Shown here: positions 35,992 through 44,304 of the stretch, piece by piece
Position numbering within the stretch: the stretch's first letter is position 1
Layout: each line of letters starts with the position of its first letter
NCBI GenBank assembly: GCA_002717505.1
Contig: PBEB01000063.1
Coordinates: forward strand, 17,127 to 72,512
Length of the DNA stretch: 55,386 nucleotides
Origin: Leptospiraceae bacterium
GTDB lineage: Bacteria > Spirochaetota > Leptospiria > Leptospirales > Leptonemataceae
Direction: 5' to 3'
The notes under the pieces: generated by a model
Databases searched by the model: none
Told to the model about the DNA's origin: nothing
The model's input: only the letters and a program-made list of their open reading frames with translations
Program-made: the position numbers and the translations under genes

Positions 35992-36719
35992 TGAATACCC
36001 AACTCAGTTTCCTTAATCGAAAGTCAGGATCGGTGCATATGCCCCGTCTGCGAAGAATTCGGAGCGCTATGAGAATTCTGCTTTTTCCTTTGATTCTCAC
36101 CGGAGCCTGTTCCGATCCATTCCCGGACATGAATGGCCTGGATGCCGTGCTTCTTTCCAATGCTCTGCGAAAGTATATTTTTGCCACTAAGTCTACCTAT
36201 ACCGGTGATCTACAATCCACCAGTAATGCAGCCAACGGAATCGCTGCAGCCGATGCTCTCTGTGCTGCGGAAAAGGGTGTAAACTATCCGGCTCTGCCCG
36301 GAGCCTCTAATGAGTACAAAGCACTTCTTGTAAGCGACCATCGAAGAGCCTGCACCTCGGCCAATTGCACCAGCGGAGGGACTTCGGAACACCTGGACTG
36401 GGTGCTCTTCCCGCAAACGGAGTACTATAATCCCGGCGATCAGCTAATCTTTACAACCAATGCGAACGGAGTCTCGGACCTATCCACGAATCCATTGAGC
36501 GCCACCATGACCGGTGATGTATCCTTCTACTGGACCGGATTTGAAGATGCGGGGAATTGGACCACCAGCACGGTGCCCGACACCTGCAATAACTGGGCAT
36601 CGGGTGGTACAAACGGAATGAGAGGGGATGCAACCAGTACCGGTCCAGCGGCACTGGGAGCCTTTGCACAGGACACCGGATGCGGAACATCCAACGCTTT
36701 TCTCTGTGTTAGAAGATAA
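35991..36719 (+). CDS. DUF1554-type surface lipoprotein
   Basis: The start at 35991 overlaps the upstream stop codon (TAATG) and gives 242 residues. An ATG at 36039 would give 226 residues and a more normal signal peptide, since the basic and hydrophobic run PRLRRIRSAMRILLFPLIL ends at a lipobox LTGAC. The mature part carries the pattern of DUF1554 proteins, which I associate with leptospiral outer-membrane lipoproteins: IFATKSTYTGDLQ, GIAAADALCAAEKG, EYKALLVSDHRRACT, and a C-terminal W-x-G-x-x... series ending GCGTSNAFLCVRR. Cysteines in the C-terminal half probably form disulfides. It is the last gene of the operon; its stop codon abuts the response-regulator stop on the other strand with no base between. 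Confidence 0.82.
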   Translation: MNTQLSFLNRKSGSVHMPRLRRIRSAMRILLFPLILTGACSDPFPDMNGLDAVLLSNALRKYIFATKSTYTGDLQSTSNAANGIAAADALCAAEKGVNYPALPGASNEYKALLVSDHRRACTSANCTSGGTSEHLDWVLFPQTEYYNPGDQLIFTTNANGVSDLSTNPLSATMTGDVSFYWTGFEDAGNWTTSTVPDTCNNWASGGTNGMRGDATSTGPAALGAFAQDTGCGTSNAFLCVRR

Positions 36720-37430
36720 TCAGGGCTCTACAAGACCCGAACGAATGGCGAATTTTACCAGCTCCGTTCCGGAGTGCATTTCCAGCTTTCGCATAATATT
36801 CTGACGATGCACTTTCACGGTGGTAGGAGCAATGTGCAGCTTCTGTGCGATCTCATCGCGAGAGGTGCCTTCTGCTATAAGTTTCAAGATCTCTCGCTCT
36901 CGTGGCGAAAGCACCTGATAGAGTGAATGCTTGTCGCTGTCATTTTCAGAATTGTTGCGCTCACCGGCCGGCTCAGAAACCACTTTCCCGCCGCCTGCCA
37001 GAGTCTTCACTCGATGGATCAATCGACTGTTAATGCGAGGGCTGAGAAAATGCTGACCGGCCACAACGGCTTCCAGGGATCGTAGTAGATCTTCACCGGC
37101 ATCATCCTTTAATACATAGCCTTCAACGCCCATATCCAGCATCTGATCAATGTATTCTTCATCATCGTGGCGACTGAGAAACACTACTTTTACAGCAGGG
37201 TGATATCGCTTCAGTCGTCGCGCTATTTCAATCCCTGAAAGGCCCGGGATGGAAATGTCCAGAACAGCCACATCCGGCGGTTCCCGATCCAGTTCTTCCC
37301 AGGCAGTTCGACCATCCCCCGCTTCGCCGGCTACACAGAAGCCATCGCTTTCTGCAAGAATCAGCTTCAGGCCTTCCCGAAGTATTCGATGATCGTCTGC
37401 AAGATATACCTTCAGTTTTGTTTCACTCAT
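36720..37430 (-). CDS. NarL/FixJ-type response regulator
   Basis: This protein has 236 residues. The receiver domain shows the acidic pair D12-D13 (YLADDHRILREG), the phospho-acceptor D58 (VAVLDISIPGLSG), S86 and K108 (GYVLKDDAGEDL). The C-terminal LuxR-type helix-turn-helix is LSPREREILKLIAEGTSRDE and then KLHIAPTTVKVHRQNIMRKL. Phosphorylation by the kinase encoded upstream is expected to let it bind DNA. The start codon overlaps the kinase stop in an ATGA, so the two are co-translated. The target genes are not visible here. Confidence 0.95.
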   Translation of the reverse strand: MSETKLKVYLADDHRILREGLKLILAESDGFCVAGEAGDGRTAWEELDREPPDVAVLDISIPGLSGIEIARRLKRYHPAVKVVFLSRHDDEEYIDQMLDMGVEGYVLKDDAGEDLLRSLEAVVAGQHFLSPRINSRLIHRVKTLAGGGKVVSEPAGERNNSENDSDKHSLYQVLSPREREILKLIAEGTSRDEIAQKLHIAPTTVKVHRQNIMRKLEMHSGTELVKFAIRSGLVEP

Positions 37431-38470
37431 TTATCGTTTCCTGTGTCAGGCTCCTCTCCTGGCCAGGGCAGCACCACCGACACCTCGGTGCCTTCCCCCG
37501 GAGTAGAGAGAAATCCAAAAATACCATCCAGATCCTCAGCCCTTCGTTTCAGATTCATCAGCCCGAATCCGCCTTTCTCCAGGCTTCTCTTTTTTAAATC
37601 AGCAACGGAAAACCCTTTCCCGTTATCTTTTACCTGCAATACAAGTGCATCGCCTGTATCTTCCAGGAGCACTTCTACTTTCTTTGCCCCTGCATGGCGA
37701 ACAATATTTGTAAAGATCTCCTGGCACATTCGAAAGAGAGGCACCGAAATGCTATCCGGGATCTCTCTTTGAATCTCTACCATCTGAACAACCTCGCAGC
37801 CTCTGGGTTCTAGAAAGCTACGAACCAATCGATTGATGGCTGCCTGTAATCCTATTTCGCGCAGGGAATTGGGGAACAGATTCGAGTATATTTCCCTTAG
37901 CTCCTGGCTGGCCTGATCGATCAACTCAACTCCCTGGTCAAAGCTACCCCGGTCCGGATGTTTTTTAGCGGAAACCAGATTGATCTTGGCGGCCAGGATT
38001 GTCTGCCCTACTCCATCGTGCAATTCAGCGGCGATGCGCTGTCTTTCCTCTTCTTGAACACGTAGAAGCCGGGAGTGCAATAGATCCACCTCCGCTTCCA
38101 GTCTACGAATCTCCGAAATGTCTTTGATCATCAAAGCCAGGCCATTCTTCAGGGCAAAAAGGGAATAGCCATAGATTCGATTTCCCGCTTCGATTTCCCG
38201 GTTGTCCAATCTCGATGTGCCCACCGATTGGAACCTTCGAACATCGGTAAGAAGGGCAGTTACAGACTGTTCCTCCCAGGGCAGAACCTCCTCCAGAGTT
38301 TTGCCCACCGCAACATCCTTCTTGATGGAAAACTCATTCAAGAACGTAGGACTTACATACCGAATGATCTGTCTTTCATCCAGGGCTATCAGAGGTGATA
38401 TGAAGGCCAGCAAATCGGATGGAGATATAAACTCTGTGTCCACCTGATGATGTTTACTGATTGCCTGCAT
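37427..38470 (-). CDS. NarX/DegS-type histidine kinase with PAS domain
   Basis: This 347-residue protein has no membrane segment. Residues about 15-120 are PAS-like. A HisKA_3 dimerisation helix contains the phospho-acceptor H151 in EEERQRIAAELHDGVGQTIL. The HATPase domain follows, with an N-box around RMCQEIFTNIVRHAGAKKVE and a G-box region KDNGKGFSVADLK and GGFGLMNLKRRAEDLDG. Being soluble, it senses a cytoplasmic signal. It overlaps its response regulator by ATGA. The terminator of the upstream lipoprotein gene lies just before the start codon, so this pair probably has its own weak promoter or depends on read-through. Confidence 0.93.
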   Translation of the reverse strand: MQAISKHHQVDTEFISPSDLLAFISPLIALDERQIIRYVSPTFLNEFSIKKDVAVGKTLEEVLPWEEQSVTALLTDVRRFQSVGTSRLDNREIEAGNRIYGYSLFALKNGLALMIKDISEIRRLEAEVDLLHSRLLRVQEEERQRIAAELHDGVGQTILAAKINLVSAKKHPDRGSFDQGVELIDQASQELREIYSNLFPNSLREIGLQAAINRLVRSFLEPRGCEVVQMVEIQREIPDSISVPLFRMCQEIFTNIVRHAGAKKVEVLLEDTGDALVLQVKDNGKGFSVADLKKRSLEKGGFGLMNLKRRAEDLDGIFGFLSTPGEGTEVSVVLPWPGEEPDTGNDK

Positions 38471-38478
38471 CTGGTAAA

Positions 38479-38510
38479 GAAAAAAGGGCTGGCTCCGTTA
38501 TGGAGCCAGC
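38479..38510 (-). terminator. Intrinsic terminator of the LruC-domain lipoprotein gene
   Basis: GCTGGCTCC (38488-38496) and GGAGCCAGC (38502-38510) form a 9-bp stem with a 5-base loop. On the minus strand the stem is followed by a run of six T residues and more T-rich sequence. It lies 22-50 bases past the lipoprotein stop codon. Confidence 0.85.
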
Positions 38511-38531
38511 ACAGCCCGCTTCTTCTGAAGT

Positions 38532-39821
38532 CTAATTCGCCGGAAACACATGGTCGGCCACCGGTGAATCATACCAGTTCTGAGATGCTGTCCCTGCTGA
38601 AAGATACCAGTCATCAAAGGCCGGATAACCATCATGGATGTTGGCCCGCTCATACGGCCACTGCCAGTAATCGGGAACCATCAAAGCCCAGGGAAACCCT
38701 GCACTGTCTATGTACTGATCCGATCCGTCCTCCGCGAAATAACGGCCTGCGAAATGTATTTCATGGCCGGTGTTTAACACCTTGATAAATAAATCGTATG
38801 GGGCTTTGCCCAGGGTCTGAAGTGCTACCGGAGCATCTGGTAGAAATGTAAGCTCTGCGCTGTGGCCCATGACAAAGGATTGATTTCTGTCAGTATTGGA
38901 TGAGCTGATTGTGTTGCTGCTTCGCCCCAGAATTTCGATGGCATTGCCCGAGCTTATGCTGAGGTTTTCACTGTTCAGTTCTACTCCGCTGGCATCCTTA
39001 CGAACCAGGGTGGCTTCGCCAGACACAACGTCGGGCAGCGCCAGGTGCAGAGTATGGTCATAGCCAGCTCCTTTGGCGATGTGTGCGTAATAGGATCTGA
39101 GCTCTACCAGCTTACCCGAGGCGTTCAAATCCTGTTCATGGTAAACTTGAACTACGTAATCGTTGAAATCCGCATCCCCTCTTTTTGGATAAAGGTCCTC
39201 ATAAGCCACGCGGTAAAAGCCCTCCGCCGGTACACGAACCATGGTCGCTCGATCTGGATCTTGGGGATAATCGTCTTCATCGTCCGGTATGCCATCGCCG
39301 TCGGCGTCTGCCACCTCGGAAACGTCAGCTCGAACGCGAATAACCAGGGTTACCGTGGTCTGCACTACGTCGGTAATGTCCAGGTCTACATACAGGGTCT
39401 GACCATTGTACTCGACTTCAATAACGGCCGTTTGTTCATCCTGATTTACAGTTACGACACCAGTGGCATTCCCTTCCGCGTCGGTGATCGCTCGAAACAA
39501 GACTCTTTCCCCATTTGCGTCTCGAATCAGAACTCTGGTTCCTTCTACCCCACCGTCCGGGTCTTCCACCAGGATTTCCACAGGAATGCTTTTGTTCGTT
39601 TCAAAAACAAAGTCCCCGGTGCCCTGCTGAATATTATCAATTGTATAACTGAAAGGTATCTCCGTAGATGTGGACTGCCCCGTGCTGGATTGAGAGCTAC
39701 CTCCGTCCAGACTCACAAGCCAGGCCAGATTGGGATCTTCCGAAGAGTTACAGCTTGCTACACCTGTAACGATTAACAGGCTCAGAAGCAAACGCCCCGC
39801 TCTGCCTGTCGCTTTTCGCAT
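38532..39821 (-). CDS. LruC-domain outer-membrane lipoprotein
   Basis: This protein has 429 residues. The start is the ATG at 39821, preceded by GGAAAAAAG; a frame extending to 39887 is less likely because it would place an in-frame ATG inside the promoter region. The signal peptide MRKATGRAGRLLLSLLIVTG ends in a lipobox GVASC. A first domain (about 40-180) is beta-rich. A calcium-binding-like acidic segment follows (DADGDGIPDDEDDYPQDPDR, thrombospondin type-3-like). The C-terminal part matches the LruC domain (YEDLYPKRGDADFNDYVVQV, and HTLHLALPD). LruC in Leptospira is an outer-membrane lipoprotein recognised in uveitis sera; here the domain assignment is solid but the biological role is inferred only. 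Confidence 0.88.
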   Translation of the reverse strand: MRKATGRAGRLLLSLLIVTGVASCNSSEDPNLAWLVSLDGGSSQSSTGQSTSTEIPFSYTIDNIQQGTGDFVFETNKSIPVEILVEDPDGGVEGTRVLIRDANGERVLFRAITDAEGNATGVVTVNQDEQTAVIEVEYNGQTLYVDLDITDVVQTTVTLVIRVRADVSEVADADGDGIPDDEDDYPQDPDRATMVRVPAEGFYRVAYEDLYPKRGDADFNDYVVQVYHEQDLNASGKLVELRSYYAHIAKGAGYDHTLHLALPDVVSGEATLVRKDASGVELNSENLSISSGNAIEILGRSSNTISSSNTDRNQSFVMGHSAELTFLPDAPVALQTLGKAPYDLFIKVLNTGHEIHFAGRYFAEDGSDQYIDSAGFPWALMVPDYWQWPYERANIHDGYPAFDDWYLSAGTASQNWYDSPVADHVFPAN

Positions 39822-39857
39822 TGTATCTTTTTTCCGTACCGGTTCCATAATACGGTT

Positions 39858-39887
39858 AGTATACACCTGGCTACGGGAAAGCTGCAA
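39858..39887 (-). promoter_or_regulatory. Candidate promoter of the LruC-domain gene
   Basis: On the minus strand TTGCAG (39882-39887) and TATACT (39858-39863) are separated by 18 bases. The -10 box is close to consensus and the -35 is weak, which would suit an activated promoter. Two direct repeats lie directly upstream and overlap the -35 box. Confidence 0.5.
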
Positions 39888-39930
39888 TAGTACCCCCGGA
39901 CTAGTTTTGCAGTACCCGGGGACTAGTTTT
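39884..39930. repeat. Two direct repeats upstream of the LruC-domain promoter
   Basis: The copies are 39884-39908 (25 bp) and 39909-39930 (22 bp). Both share GCA, then AGTACCC, then CGG(G)GACTAGTTTT or a close variant, on the plus strand. Tandem sites next to a weak -35 box look like operator or activator sites. They begin at the stop codon of the hydrolase gene and fill most of the spacer. Confidence 0.7.
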
Positions 39931-40710
39931 TTAAAGAGTAAGCACTAATCCGTCAAAAGCAGGCTCTGCAAAGCCCGGGCGCTCTGAATTGACCTGATTT
40001 ACGCGCTGAGCCAGCTCATCGTAGATGTGGCTCACCACCAGCCTGCCCGTCTGTATTGCATCTCTCTGTTCCATCAATTCCTGGAGAGAAACATGGGCTA
40101 CGGTGGGATTGGCCGGATCAGGCTGAGACTCAATACTCAATTCAATGATGCTTAGATCCGAGCCTTTCAGGGCTTCAATCAAAAGGCCATCCATGGCAGC
40201 ATCTCCGCTGAAGGCAAAGATCTTACCGGAAGGAAACCCAAGCCTCAGAGCCACACTTTCCGGTCGATGGGTCACGGGTCTGGGCTCAATGCTTGCGCCC
40301 ATGAATGAAGTGGATTCGTTCGGATGGAGCTCCTTGAAGTATAGAGGAAAGTCCAGTTCCATTCCAGGATACATCTGTTCCAGAAGATCTGTCACAGCCT
40401 GTTCCACGCCGGCCGGGCCCAGGATCCAGAATGGTTCTTTTCTACGGTCGATGTATTTAAAATGGATCAGAAGAAACGGTAATCCTCCAATATGATCTCC
40501 GTGGAAATGCGTTAGAAACAGGCTCTGGATCGTAGAAGGAGCGATTTGCTCCTGATTCATTCGCATAAGCGAACTGGCTCCATAGTCCACCAGCATTCGA
40601 ATGGAACCTTCGCTGGAAGGATCCGGCCACTCTGCAAGATAGCAGGCATGGGCCCTTCCATCGGTAAAAAAGGCATTACCGGAACCAAGAATCAGGATTT
40701 GTTCGGACAT
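39931..40710 (-). CDS. Metallo-beta-lactamase-fold hydrolase (RNase Z-like group)
   Basis: This protein has 259 residues from the ATG at 40710, with GAGGAG five bases upstream. The metal site is LTHFHGDHIGGLPF (HxHxDH). Further ligands are expected from PVTHRPES, the aspartate in FSGDAAMDG and the histidine in VSHIYDE. This pattern is that of the RNase Z/arylsulfatase-like branch of metallo-beta-lactamase-fold enzymes, which includes tRNA 3' processing nucleases and phosphodiesterases for small molecules. It lacks the long exosite arm of true RNase Z, so tRNA processing is not assured. It follows the SGNH-type gene by 117 bases. Confidence 0.8.
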   Translation of the reverse strand: MSEQILILGSGNAFFTDGRAHACYLAEWPDPSSEGSIRMLVDYGASSLMRMNQEQIAPSTIQSLFLTHFHGDHIGGLPFLLIHFKYIDRRKEPFWILGPAGVEQAVTDLLEQMYPGMELDFPLYFKELHPNESTSFMGASIEPRPVTHRPESVALRLGFPSGKIFAFSGDAAMDGLLIEALKGSDLSIIELSIESQPDPANPTVAHVSLQELMEQRDAIQTGRLVVSHIYDELAQRVNQVNSERPGFAEPAFDGLVLTL

Positions 40711-40733
40711 AGACACTCCTCTTTCCAGCCATC

Positions 40734-40759
40734 ATGCTTTTTAGAAGAAAGAAAAGCAT
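40734..40759. other. Inverted repeat in the leader of the hydrolase gene
   Basis: ATGCTTTT (40734-40741) and AAAAGCAT (40752-40759) form an 8-bp stem with a 10-base loop, 24 bases upstream of the ATG. There is no T-tract after it on the minus strand. It could be a leader hairpin or a weak terminator of the upstream gene. Confidence 0.3.
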
Positions 40760-40827
40760 AATGGAATGAGCCCCGGCAGCGGCCGCTTCTGACGACGCTG
40801 CACAGTCGGCCAGAGACCTGCTGAAAT

Positions 40828-42651
40828 CTAATGCCCGGACTTCTTCAGGGCTGCAACAATATGATCGGCATATCGCGGAGCCATACGCAGCATTCCGAAG
40901 TAAGTAAAGTGATGGGGATCGGCAAAAAACTGTACGGGAAGTTCATCATGCATGGAAACGTAGCCCGAGCCATGTTCTTGCTGTAGATAAAGCTTGAAGT
41001 CCTGAAAGTACTGACTGTCTTCGAAGACAGCGCTTTCCACCGGGTTCTCAGGATTTAGAATCAGAAGCATAGGCGCATTCAATCGTTCCCTCACATCCTT
41101 CAGCCTTCTCAGCTGATACACCGGCTCAAATTCCTGCGCTGGAAGATACGTCTTTACAATTCTTAGATTGTTGTAGGGAATGAGAGCAGGACGATGAATC
41201 CAGTTATCGGGCTGGATTCGCTCCATGTAATCTTCAATATACCCTGTGTCGCTCAGTTCCATCAAACGCTGATCCTCCAGAAACCAGCGCCGATGTTGCA
41301 CCTGATTTAACGGAGGCTTTTCCAGACCAAACTGTCCCGGCATTCTCAGACCTTCCCCGTACCTTCGGTTCACATCGTTTACCGCCTGGACTGAGTTCTG
41401 CCAGATCACATGGCTCAATCGCAGTCGAATCCAACCATCTTGCTCTTTCGCATCTAAAGGTACTTTCTTCCATCCTGGTCCGTCGGGCTCGTAAGTCCGG
41501 GATGAGATAACGCTAGCCTGCGCTTCGCAGGGATCTTGAAAGAATAATTTCTTCTGGGTGGCCGTATCATTTAATAGCTTTTCCGGATATGTATATCGCT
41601 CCTCCCAGTGAGGATCCCACAAAGCGGACAGACTTTCATCCAGAGCCAGCAAACTCGGGGACGACAAATGTTCGATTTCGATTTTGAATCCTGGAACGAA
41701 TAATTGCGGCGGAATCTCAAACATCAGCTCCTGACCAGCATAGCCAGCCGGAAAAGCCACGCATCCAGAGGTTTTCCCTTCGCGATACAGTCCTCCGGCC
41801 AGAGGTTTCCCCTGGTAATAGATGTAGCTTTTTAGGGGTGCATCGGATTCTGCCTTGCGATTGAACTCCAGTGCATCCCACCATTGACCGGAATAGCGAA
41901 TCCCTGCCAGAAGTCCGCTCATCAAGCCCGATGAGATTTCGGTTAGCGAAAGCCGATCTCGATGCTCCCAAACAAAGGATGACGGATAAAACCGCTGAGC
42001 CGGCACCCGACGTTTCAAGAATTCCAAATGGGCCTCTGTATCGAAAGCGGGGCCTGGTATGTACGGAGGATTCAAATGCTCCAGATCCAGATCTACCAGA
42101 GCCATGGGAAAGACCACAAGATCTGGCTGCATTGCGTTGATACGAGAAGCATAATGAAAAGCATCTTCAGGCATCATGGCTGCATGGGAAATGAGCTCCA
42201 CGCGCACTGGATGATTCAATCTACGCTTAAGCAACTGTTCCAGAATTTCTTTCTGTATTGAATAGCGAGCGATACTGGAACCAACTACAACGATGCGATA
42301 GGCTCCCTCTTTCATCGACTCCTGAGCAGAGCTCTCTCGAACAACATCTGCGATGGGAACCGACCTGTTGCCTGGCTCGTTGGCGGCCAAAGTCTCCTGG
42401 AGATCAGCGCTACGATTCACATCTTCTGCAGAGGCTGTGCCATCTGGGGAATCAACGCTTGTCTCTCTGGATGTGGATGCGATGGACCTCTCCGCATGGC
42501 GGAAGTTCCATTCAAAATTGTACCATCGATAAGAGTCCCAGCCGCTGTGATTGGAAGGCTGGAAAATCAAAAAATCAAAGAGGAATCGGTCCAGCAGAAC
42601 GGTGGATGCTAGAAAAATCAAAATCCAGATCAGGGTCTTACCGCCGGGCAT
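40828..42651 (-). CDS. Membrane-anchored SGNH/GDSL-like protein
   Basis: This protein has 607 residues from the ATG at 42651. A single N-terminal membrane helix (about 6-28, TLIWILIFLASTVLLDRFLF) exposes the rest to the periplasm. Near residue 122 the segment RIVVVGSSIARYS has the block I 'G-x-S' pattern of SGNH hydrolases, and near residue 579 ADPHHFTYFGMLRMA gives the Asp-x-x-His catalytic pair. Together they suggest an O-acetyl or acyl hydrolase or transferase of the DltD/AlgX type acting on an envelope polysaccharide. A serine- and threonine-rich linker (about 50-110) looks disordered. The substrate is unknown. It starts 41 bases after the previous gene. Confidence 0.65.
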   Translation of the reverse strand: MPGGKTLIWILIFLASTVLLDRFLFDFLIFQPSNHSGWDSYRWYNFEWNFRHAERSIASTSRETSVDSPDGTASAEDVNRSADLQETLAANEPGNRSVPIADVVRESSAQESMKEGAYRIVVVGSSIARYSIQKEILEQLLKRRLNHPVRVELISHAAMMPEDAFHYASRINAMQPDLVVFPMALVDLDLEHLNPPYIPGPAFDTEAHLEFLKRRVPAQRFYPSSFVWEHRDRLSLTEISSGLMSGLLAGIRYSGQWWDALEFNRKAESDAPLKSYIYYQGKPLAGGLYREGKTSGCVAFPAGYAGQELMFEIPPQLFVPGFKIEIEHLSSPSLLALDESLSALWDPHWEERYTYPEKLLNDTATQKKLFFQDPCEAQASVISSRTYEPDGPGWKKVPLDAKEQDGWIRLRLSHVIWQNSVQAVNDVNRRYGEGLRMPGQFGLEKPPLNQVQHRRWFLEDQRLMELSDTGYIEDYMERIQPDNWIHRPALIPYNNLRIVKTYLPAQEFEPVYQLRRLKDVRERLNAPMLLILNPENPVESAVFEDSQYFQDFKLYLQQEHGSGYVSMHDELPVQFFADPHHFTYFGMLRMAPRYADHIVAALKKSGH

Positions 42652-42691
42652 GGTGCAAGGCTGCCTCAAGGCTGTTCTATGTCATTCAATA

Positions 42692-43855
42692 TCAGATTCG
42701 AAAAGGACGGGCTTCTATGAGTAGAGCTTTGCCCAGGCCACGGTAACGAAGCCAGCTGGAAGCCCTCTGACCGGACTGCTCCAGACGACTGAACAGCTCT
42801 TGCATTTCGGACTCCAGCATATTGGCAGGACAGAGTAAAACCTGGTCCCTTTCTAAAAGACGACCCCGGGATACCCTCCATCGGTCCATAGAGAATTTTT
42901 GGTGATAGTCTCTGAGATCAGGCAGTTTGCGTGCCCTGGAGCCGTGCCGGATGAGTATTGGTGAAAGGCCAAAACCACAGAATTCCAGCACCCCGGAATC
43001 GGATAGACTCAAACTAAGGCCATGGATGTCCCGGGGAGCAGCTACTCGAATTTGCTCTAAATAGCCCTGCACTGGATCATCGTGGTTTCCCAGAGCGTCA
43101 AACATGGAGCCCAGAAAATCATTGGAAATCTCTTCATTGCTCGAAAACAGAAACACGCGCAGATGATCGGTGCCGTATTTGATGAAGAATTTAAAGGAAC
43201 GATTTCCGCGAGTGGAACCCAGAAGTGCGTATTTGCAATAGCCTGAATCTTTCCAGGGGATATCCTGCACTTCCGGTTCTGTGGCCCCGGCATGCTCCTC
43301 GGAAACAGAAAAGGGCTGTAGAGAGGCCTGGGTTGCTGGAGTCACTGGATGTGGTTCCGGGGCCTCCACTTTCTCCGGCCCACCTTCGGCCAGAAGAGTA
43401 AAGGGAAGCTTCTCTCGGCCACCCAGCAGTCGTTCCAGAGGAGGACGTTCCGGAGCCCAGAACAGATAAAACAGGGGCTGGCTACCCGGCTCAACATTGT
43501 GGCTTAGATTCAATTGCCCGGGCCGAAAGATGGCAAAGTCATCCGGTTTGCGGCCGCAGGCGCGAAGATGTTCCTTTAGATCCCGGATGTATTCCTGGCT
43601 GGATACGGCGCGACCATTCCTGCGATGATAGATGAGACCGGCCCGACATCGTTTCCGATCGCCCAGAAGCAATCCTCCCTCTCTTTGTAGCCAACCCAGT
43701 TCATTCAGTCGATCCAGGATTTTAGGAGGCAAAGACTGTTCTTCCTTCCATTCCAGGTCGCGAATGCCGGCCCACTGTTTCAATATCTGGGAAACGGGCA
43801 GACTCTTAAGGAGAAATCGCTGCAGGGTTGAGGTATGGGCCCCATCGGGTATCAT
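42692..43855 (-). CDS. Unknown protein with possible degenerate PP2C/SpoIIE-like domain
   Basis: This protein has 387 residues and no membrane segment or signal peptide. The N-terminal 170 residues show no motif. A proline-rich linker (about 185-220) precedes a C-terminal domain that resembles the second half of a SpoIIE/PP2C phosphatase: LSLSLSDSGVLEFCGFGLSPILIRHG, usually 'y-a-n-A-G-H-p-P-x-L-l', and LLERDQVLLCPANMLESEM, usually 'L-x-p-G-D-x-l-l-l-Y-T-D-G-v-t-E'. The aspartates expected to bind metal are missing, so catalysis is unlikely. The start overlaps the upstream cyclic-nucleotide-binding gene in an ATGA. A role as a pseudo-phosphatase in cAMP signalling is inference, and the fold assignment itself is tentative. 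Confidence 0.4.
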   Translation of the reverse strand: MIPDGAHTSTLQRFLLKSLPVSQILKQWAGIRDLEWKEEQSLPPKILDRLNELGWLQREGGLLLGDRKRCRAGLIYHRRNGRAVSSQEYIRDLKEHLRACGRKPDDFAIFRPGQLNLSHNVEPGSQPLFYLFWAPERPPLERLLGGREKLPFTLLAEGGPEKVEAPEPHPVTPATQASLQPFSVSEEHAGATEPEVQDIPWKDSGYCKYALLGSTRGNRSFKFFIKYGTDHLRVFLFSSNEEISNDFLGSMFDALGNHDDPVQGYLEQIRVAAPRDIHGLSLSLSDSGVLEFCGFGLSPILIRHGSRARKLPDLRDYHQKFSMDRWRVSRGRLLERDQVLLCPANMLESEMQELFSRLEQSGQRASSWLRYRGLGKALLIEARPFRI

Positions 43856-44304
43856 GTATTCTGGCTACCCCGATAGTATCCTTCCACCTGACGAAATGCA
43901 CTTTGAATGCGACGCCCGAGAGCTACAAGAATCTTAAAGGCCCACCTGGGATGGCTCTGAAAGATCTTCTCAAAGTTTTCCTGAGTCAAAGAAAGCAGTT
44001 TTGTAGGAGTAGCAGCGATGAGCGTAGCGGACCTGGGAGCATTTTCCAGCATGGCCATTTCGCCGAAGATCTCCCCGGGGCCCAGACTGTTCAAAACCCG
44101 GTATTTTCCCTGGTTTACTCGCTCGGTAACCACTACTTTGCCCGCAATAATCAAATAGACTTCGTTGCCCTTATCTCCTTCGCGGAGAATAATCTGTCTT
44201 GCCTGAAATGTGCGGCCATATTTGAAAAACAGATCTGCTGTAATGGCCTGCTCGCCTTCGAAGCCAAGCTTGATCAAATCGTAATCATGATTGTTGATGT
44301 TCAT
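43852..44304 (-). CDS. Cyclic-nucleotide-binding domain protein
   Basis: This protein has 150 residues, essentially one cNMP-binding domain plus a C-terminal helix. The phosphate-binding cassette is GEIFGEMAMLENAPRSATLI, with the Glu and Arg that contact the ribose and cyclic phosphate. The beta-roll before it contains IILREGDKGNEVYLIIAGKV. There is no DNA-binding or enzymatic domain, so it should act by binding a partner. It overlaps genes on both sides by ATGA. Two adenylate cyclases encoded 10-15 kb away make cAMP the likely ligand. Confidence 0.88.
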   Translation of the reverse strand: MNINNHDYDLIKLGFEGEQAITADLFFKYGRTFQARQIILREGDKGNEVYLIIAGKVVVTERVNQGKYRVLNSLGPGEIFGEMAMLENAPRSATLIAATPTKLLSLTQENFEKIFQSHPRWAFKILVALGRRIQSAFRQVEGYYRGSQNT

